From an uncultured Propionibacteriaceae bacterium (GTDB lineage Bacteria; Actinomycetota; Actinomycetes; Propionibacteriales; Propionibacteriaceae), in the NCBI GenBank assembly GCA_936941515.1, contig CAKZJI010000221.1:1-7726 (forward strand): a stretch of 7,726 bases of DNA. The letters are read 5' to 3'. Numbering within the stretch: position 1 is the first letter of the stretch; each line of letters starts with the position of its first letter. The position numbers and the translations under genes were made by a program. Of the stretch, positions 5,274-7,726 are shown piece by piece. The notes below the pieces were generated by a model. That model ran no database searches, was not told the DNA's origin, and saw only the letters and a program-made list of their open reading frames with translations.

Positions 5274-6062
5274 TCAGGTGGTCTTGATGATCCCTCCGTC
5301 GGCGATGATCTCAGTTCCGGTGATGTTCCCGGCCGCTGGGGAGGCCAGGAAGGCGATCAGCGCCGCGACCTCCTCCGGATCACTGATCCGCCCGGACGTG
5401 ATACCGAAGGCGGCGGGCATGGCGGCCAGGAAGTCGGCGTGGGGCGCGCCGTTCGCGGCTGCGACCTGGGCGCCAAAGCCTTCGGGGTCGCGCCACAGGC
5501 CGGTCCCGACGGGGCCGGGGGAGACGGTGTTGACCCGCACGCCCTGCGGGCCGAACTCCTCGCTGAGGCGTTTGCCGAAAGCGACGAGCGCGGCCTTCGC
5601 CTCGCTGTAGCCGACGGGGCCGGTGGATGGGAAGCGGGCGTTGATCGATCCCAGGTTCACGATCGCGCCCCGTCGCTCGATGAGGCTCGGCAGTGCTGCT
5701 CTGGAGGTCCAGACCGCACTGAAGAGGTTGAGGTTCAGCAGGTAACGCCACTGGGAGTCGTCGGTGTCCAGGAACCCGCCCAGGCCCATGCGGTCGGGGT
5801 CGCCGGCGCCGACGTTGTTGACCAGGATGTCGATGCCGCCGAACTCCGCCAGCGCCGTCTCAACCGCGGCCGCGGCACCTTCCGGCGTCGACAGATCTGC
5901 GGCGATGGCGGTCTGGGCCGCCTCGGCCAGCTCCGGGGTGATCGTCCGGGCGGCCCCGGCAACGCGAACGCCCTCCGCTGTCAGCGTCCGGGCGACGGCC
6001 AAGCCGATGCCCCGACTTGCGCCAGTGACGAGTGCGGTCTTTCCCTCAAGGTGCAGGTCCAT
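5274..6062 (-). CDS. Classical SDR-family oxidoreductase
   Basis: A 262-residue cytosolic NAD(P)-dependent short-chain dehydrogenase/reductase. Seen: the cofactor-binding TGASRGIG (13-20), an acidic AADLS (55-58 region) that contacts adenine, NNVG (82-85, family NNAG), the active-site set Asn110, Ser139 (VNLGSINA), Tyr152 and Lys156 (YSEAK), then SPGPVGTGLW (181-190) and the C-terminal TGTEIIADGG typical of classical SDRs that form tetramers. AAR at 37-39 after the third strand suggests NADP(H) preference, only weakly. The substrate is unknown. The ATG at 6062 is chosen because AAAGG lies six bases upstream and the product begins MDLHLEGKTALVTG; an upstream in-frame start at 6131 would add 23 residues that cross the promoter and operator. 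It lies 73 bases downstream of the TetR gene, in the same direction, and carries a matching TetR box in its promoter, so it is probably that regulator's target. Confidence 0.92.
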   Translation of the reverse strand: MDLHLEGKTALVTGASRGIGLAVARTLTAEGVRVAGAARTITPELAEAAQTAIAADLSTPEGAAAAVETALAEFGGIDILVNNVGAGDPDRMGLGGFLDTDDSQWRYLLNLNLFSAVWTSRAALPSLIERRGAIVNLGSINARFPSTGPVGYSEAKAALVAFGKRLSEEFGPQGVRVNTVSPGPVGTGLWRDPEGFGAQVAAANGAPHADFLAAMPAAFGITSGRISDPEEVAALIAFLASPAAGNITGTEIIADGGIIKTT

Positions 6063-6079
6063 GTTCAACCTTTCTTTTT

Positions 6080-6091
6080 GAACTATCGGTC
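6080..6091. promoter_or_regulatory. TetR-type operator ahead of the SDR gene
   Basis: On the minus strand this reads GACCGATAGTTC, 11 of 12 bases identical to the element before the tetR gene (GACCGATAGGTC at 6734-6745). Flanking bases extend the dyad: TTTTGGAC, CGATA, GTTCAAAA has arms matching at seven of eight positions. It overlaps the putative -10 of the SDR promoter, as expected for a repressor site. Confidence 0.65.
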
Positions 6092-6110
6092 CAAAATGTG
6101 GGTGTGTGAA
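6082..6110 (-). promoter_or_regulatory. Promoter of the SDR gene
   Basis: On the minus strand TTCACA (6110-6105) matches the -35 consensus at five of six positions. A 17-base spacer leads to GATAGT (6087-6082), four of six to -10. Transcription would begin near 6075, placing the AAAGG ribosome site at the very start of a leader of roughly 13 bases. The TetR box covers the -10. Confidence 0.45.
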
Positions 6111-6135
6111 AGCGCGGGCTCCTGTGTTCATGACG

Positions 6136-6711
6136 TCAGAGTCCCGTGAGTGCGGTGTCGATCACCCCGTAGAGGGCTGGGGCGTCGTGGGTCATGGCCA
6201 TCACCCGCAGGCCTGCGAGCGTCGTGGCGAGATGCTGGGCGAAGGCGTTTGCGTCGAGGTCGGGCCGGACGTCGCCCACGGACTGGCCGCGACGGATGCG
6301 GTCTGCGAACCAGCTTGTCGACTCGTCCTGCATTCGCCGCAGCGTGCGGGCGATCTCGGGATCGTGGCCCGCGAGCTCGACCGCAGTATTGCCGATCAGG
6401 CAGCCCCGGCGCTGCGGCTGCGCGAGGTCGGAGTCGACGACGGACCGCAGCGCGTCGGCCAGGCATTCGCGGGTGCTGCCGGGGTGATCCAAGAGACCCT
6501 TCGCAAGGTCGGTGATCTGCTGGTGATACCGGTCGAGGCACTTGTCGAACAGGGCCCGCTTGCTGGTGAAGGCGTTGTACAGGCTTCCCTTGGCGAGCCC
6601 CGTTGCCTCCGCCAGGCGGGCCGGGGATGTGGCGTGGTAGCCGTTGCTCCAGAACTCCTCCATGGCGCGGTCGATCACCGCGTCGTCGTCGAAAGTCCGA
6701 GGCCTGCCCAT
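6136..6711 (-). CDS. TetR/AcrR-family transcriptional repressor
   Basis: A 191-residue one-component repressor. Seen: the opening MGRPRTFDDDAVIDRAMEEFWSNGYHATS (1-29), a TetR_N helix-turn-helix ARLAEATGLAKGSLYNAFTSKRALF (31-55), and a ligand domain with RRGCLIGNTAVELAGHDPEI (101-120), the 'GCLxxNTAxELAxxDPE' pattern shared with ComR/YcdC-like regulators. Length is normal. The ATG at 6711 gives the standard MGRPR start. No ribosome site precedes it, because the promoter's -10 (TAGCCT, 6724-6719) ends only seven bases upstream, so the mRNA is probably leaderless. An upstream in-frame start at 6747 would lie inside the promoter. A palindrome in its own promoter recurs before the SDR gene 73 bases downstream, suggesting autorepression plus control of the dehydrogenase. 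The inducer is unknown. Confidence 0.92.
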   Translation of the reverse strand: MGRPRTFDDDAVIDRAMEEFWSNGYHATSPARLAEATGLAKGSLYNAFTSKRALFDKCLDRYHQQITDLAKGLLDHPGSTRECLADALRSVVDSDLAQPQRRGCLIGNTAVELAGHDPEIARTLRRMQDESTSWFADRIRRGQSVGDVRPDLDANAFAQHLATTLAGLRVMAMTHDAPALYGVIDTALTGL

Positions 6712-6718
6712 GACGTGA

Positions 6719-6747
6719 AGGCTAACGGTATTAGACCGATAGGTCAA
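6719..6747 (-). promoter_or_regulatory. Promoter of the tetR-like gene
   Basis: On the minus strand TTGACC (6747-6742) is a five-of-six -35, followed by a 17-base spacer and TAGCCT (6724-6719, TAnnnT type). Transcription would start at about 6712-6711, at the ATG itself, giving a leaderless message. The TetR box occupies the -35 and the front of the spacer. Confidence 0.55.
6734..6745. promoter_or_regulatory. TetR-type operator ahead of the tetR-like gene
   Basis: GACC, GATA, GGTC is a perfect 4+4 dyad. With its flanks, TATTAGAC and GTCAAATA match at seven of eight positions around a 6-base spacer. It overlaps the -35 of the tetR promoter and also the stop codon of the small open frame at 6744-6983. 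The near-identical copy at 6080-6091 supports it being a true binding site. Confidence 0.7.
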
Positions 6748-6983
6748 ATATTTGGGTTGGGCGCTGTCGCTTGGTGGTGTGGGGAATATGCGGGATCAGC
6801 GTCGTTCAGTGGCCACAGGTCTGCTGACTCCTTCGGCCATGGCACTGAGATTGCGAGTAGGTCACCATGGTGTCCGATGGTGACTGTGACGTCTTCGGTG
6901 GTCAGGGTGATATCGGGTTGGCCGTCGCCGATCCAGATGGTGAGGCGATCGTTGTTCACCGAGCTGGCGAGGAGAAGGGCCAT
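6744..6983 (-). CDS. Small hypothetical protein or detached tail of upstream gene
   Basis: A 79-codon open frame from the ATG at 6983: a hydrophobic start MALLLASSV, strands RLTIWIGDG and ITLTTEDVTVTIGHHGDLLAISVPW, then a Pro/His/Asn-rich tail with no clear fold. The third codon position is C/G-rich in the first two thirds, which argues for real coding. I do not recognise the family. No ribosome site is evident before the ATG. It lies in the same frame as the tryptophan-rich gene upstream, separated by that gene's TAG and five sense codons (C-R-D-R-D). It may therefore be a separate gene translated by coupling, or the C-terminal part of a longer protein broken by a stop. Its 3' end overlaps the tetR operator. 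Confidence 0.45.
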   Translation of the reverse strand: MALLLASSVNNDRLTIWIGDGQPDITLTTEDVTVTIGHHGDLLAISVPWPKESADLWPLNDADPAYSPHHQATAPNPNI

Positions 6984-6998
6984 GTCTCGGTCTCGACA

Positions 6999-7726
6999 CT
7001 ACAGTGTGGCGAGCCAGCCTGCGCGGTGCCAGAGTTTGACGACCTCCTCGCCTTGGCTCTCCCGGATACCGCCTACCGACGATGCGGCCTCCTGAATGGC
7101 GTCGGGGGTGCCGAAGATGACCACTCCGTTGACGGGGTGGTTGTTGAGGGGGACCACGGACATCAACCCGATCTGGGGGAGGAGCCCGAGGAGGGCTTCG
7201 ATGACTGATTCATCGACCACCTCGAGGGTTGGTCCTTGGTAGGGCTTGTACCTCCGTGTTGCCCACCACAGTAGACCAGTGGTTGACTTCACGAAACGAG
7301 GGCCGGCATCTTTATCGCTGGACGCGGCCATCCACCAGCCCCTACCTGGGTGAAGAAGCGGGCCTTGAAGCAGGTTGTGAAGTTCCTGCGCGCTTGGCGT
7401 GATCTGCCACCACTCCATGAATCGGTGGAACGGGAAACTATCCTGATAAGTCAGAGTTCCAAGAAGCATTCTGCCCTGCACCTTGTGCTGAGCGGTCCAA
7501 CTCGATGGTTCCACATCGGGCTGGAAGTAACTCGACCCCGCGACGAACCAATCCATGGCCTCACCCCACGTCTCCATCAACCGGCCGAACAGCCCCTCAG
7601 GTAGGGAGTCGTCACCGAGTAGCCAGAGGGCATCGACGACACCATCGATGGGCTGGTAGGGCCACCAGTCTTTGCGTTGGATGTCGCGGACCACGAAGGC
7701 CCCGTCCCACGGGAATCCTTCAGGGT
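6999..7726 (-). CDS. Tryptophan-rich hypothetical protein, 5' end cut by window edge
   Basis: The frame is open from the window edge to the TAG at 7001-6999, about 241 visible codons. A GTG at 7694 is in frame, but the preceding codons (PEGFPWDGAFV) fit the protein and the gene very likely starts outside. Visible features: many tryptophans, several paired (DWWPYQ, MEWWQ, GRGWWM, LLWWATRR); VDALWLLGDDSLPEGLFGRLMETWGEAMDWFV, mostly helical; and near the C-terminus a strand/helix pattern VVPLNNHPVNGVVIFGTPDAIQEAASSV that looks like a small alpha/beta unit. No signal peptide or membrane helix is visible in this part. I do not recognise the family and assign no function. Third positions are GC-rich as in neighbouring genes. 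A 79-codon frame follows in the same frame just past the stop. Confidence 0.75.
   Translation of the reverse strand, partial: PEGFPWDGAFVVRDIQRKDWWPYQPIDGVVDALWLLGDDSLPEGLFGRLMETWGEAMDWFVAGSSYFQPDVEPSSWTAQHKVQGRMLLGTLTYQDSFPFHRFMEWWQITPSAQELHNLLQGPLLHPGRGWWMAASSDKDAGPRFVKSTTGLLWWATRRYKPYQGPTLEVVDESVIEALLGLLPQIGLMSVVPLNNHPVNGVVIFGTPDAIQEAASSVGGIRESQGEEVVKLWHRAGWLATL

Noticed and set aside
5439..6149. Plus-strand open frame of 236 codons opposite the SDR gene
   Set aside because: It is fully antisense to an SDR gene with all catalytic motifs; composition is Gly/Arg/Asp-rich without recognisable domains.
6106..7095. Plus-strand open frame of 329 codons opposite tetR
   Set aside because: It is antisense to tetR, its promoter and the 79-codon frame. 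The TetR reading has clear family motifs while this one has none.

Overview
The window looks like a piece of a high-GC Gram-positive (actinobacterial) chromosome. Evidence: strongly GC-rich third codon positions from about 1540 onward, several GTG starts, a probable leaderless mRNA, and protein families typical of Actinobacteria (TY-Chap-like, orphan cytosolic BtuF-like, ArsR/MFS and TetR/SDR pairs). The flavour is Propionibacteriaceae/Actinomycetaceae, but species cannot be fixed from sequence alone.

Left region (1-1447): three small plus-strand genes of visibly lower GC than the rest. They are a TY-Chap-like protein cut by the window edge, a DUF2185 (Imm33-type) protein, and a small acidic protein that resembles DUF6301. 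Small stand-alone proteins of these kinds often collect beside secreted or polymorphic toxins, so this reads as the tail of an accessory immunity-type cassette. No toxin is visible in the window.

Middle (1448-3587): a gene-free stretch of about 430 bases rich in inverted repeats is followed by a four-helix membrane protein of unknown function and an orphan, signal-less helical-backbone metal receptor (BtuF-like). These two are probably co-transcribed. The receptor gene ends tail-to-tail with the next gene, and the two coding regions overlap by 10 bases.

Regulated transport and redox modules (3578-6748): a DHA1-type MFS exporter (minus) and an ArsR-family repressor (plus) diverge from one control region that carries repeated GAACAAT / TCGTCGAAC boxes. 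A TetR-family repressor and a classical short-chain dehydrogenase lie in the same orientation (minus). Both have a near-identical 12-base palindromic element, GACCGATAG(G/T)TC, in their promoters, so the TetR protein most likely represses both itself and the dehydrogenase. tetR itself appears to be transcribed without a leader.

Right edge (6744-7726): an unrecognised tryptophan-rich protein, cut by the window edge, ends in a TAG. It is followed in the same frame, five codons later, by a 79-codon open frame whose tail runs into the tetR operator. This is either a small separate gene or the continuation of an interrupted one.
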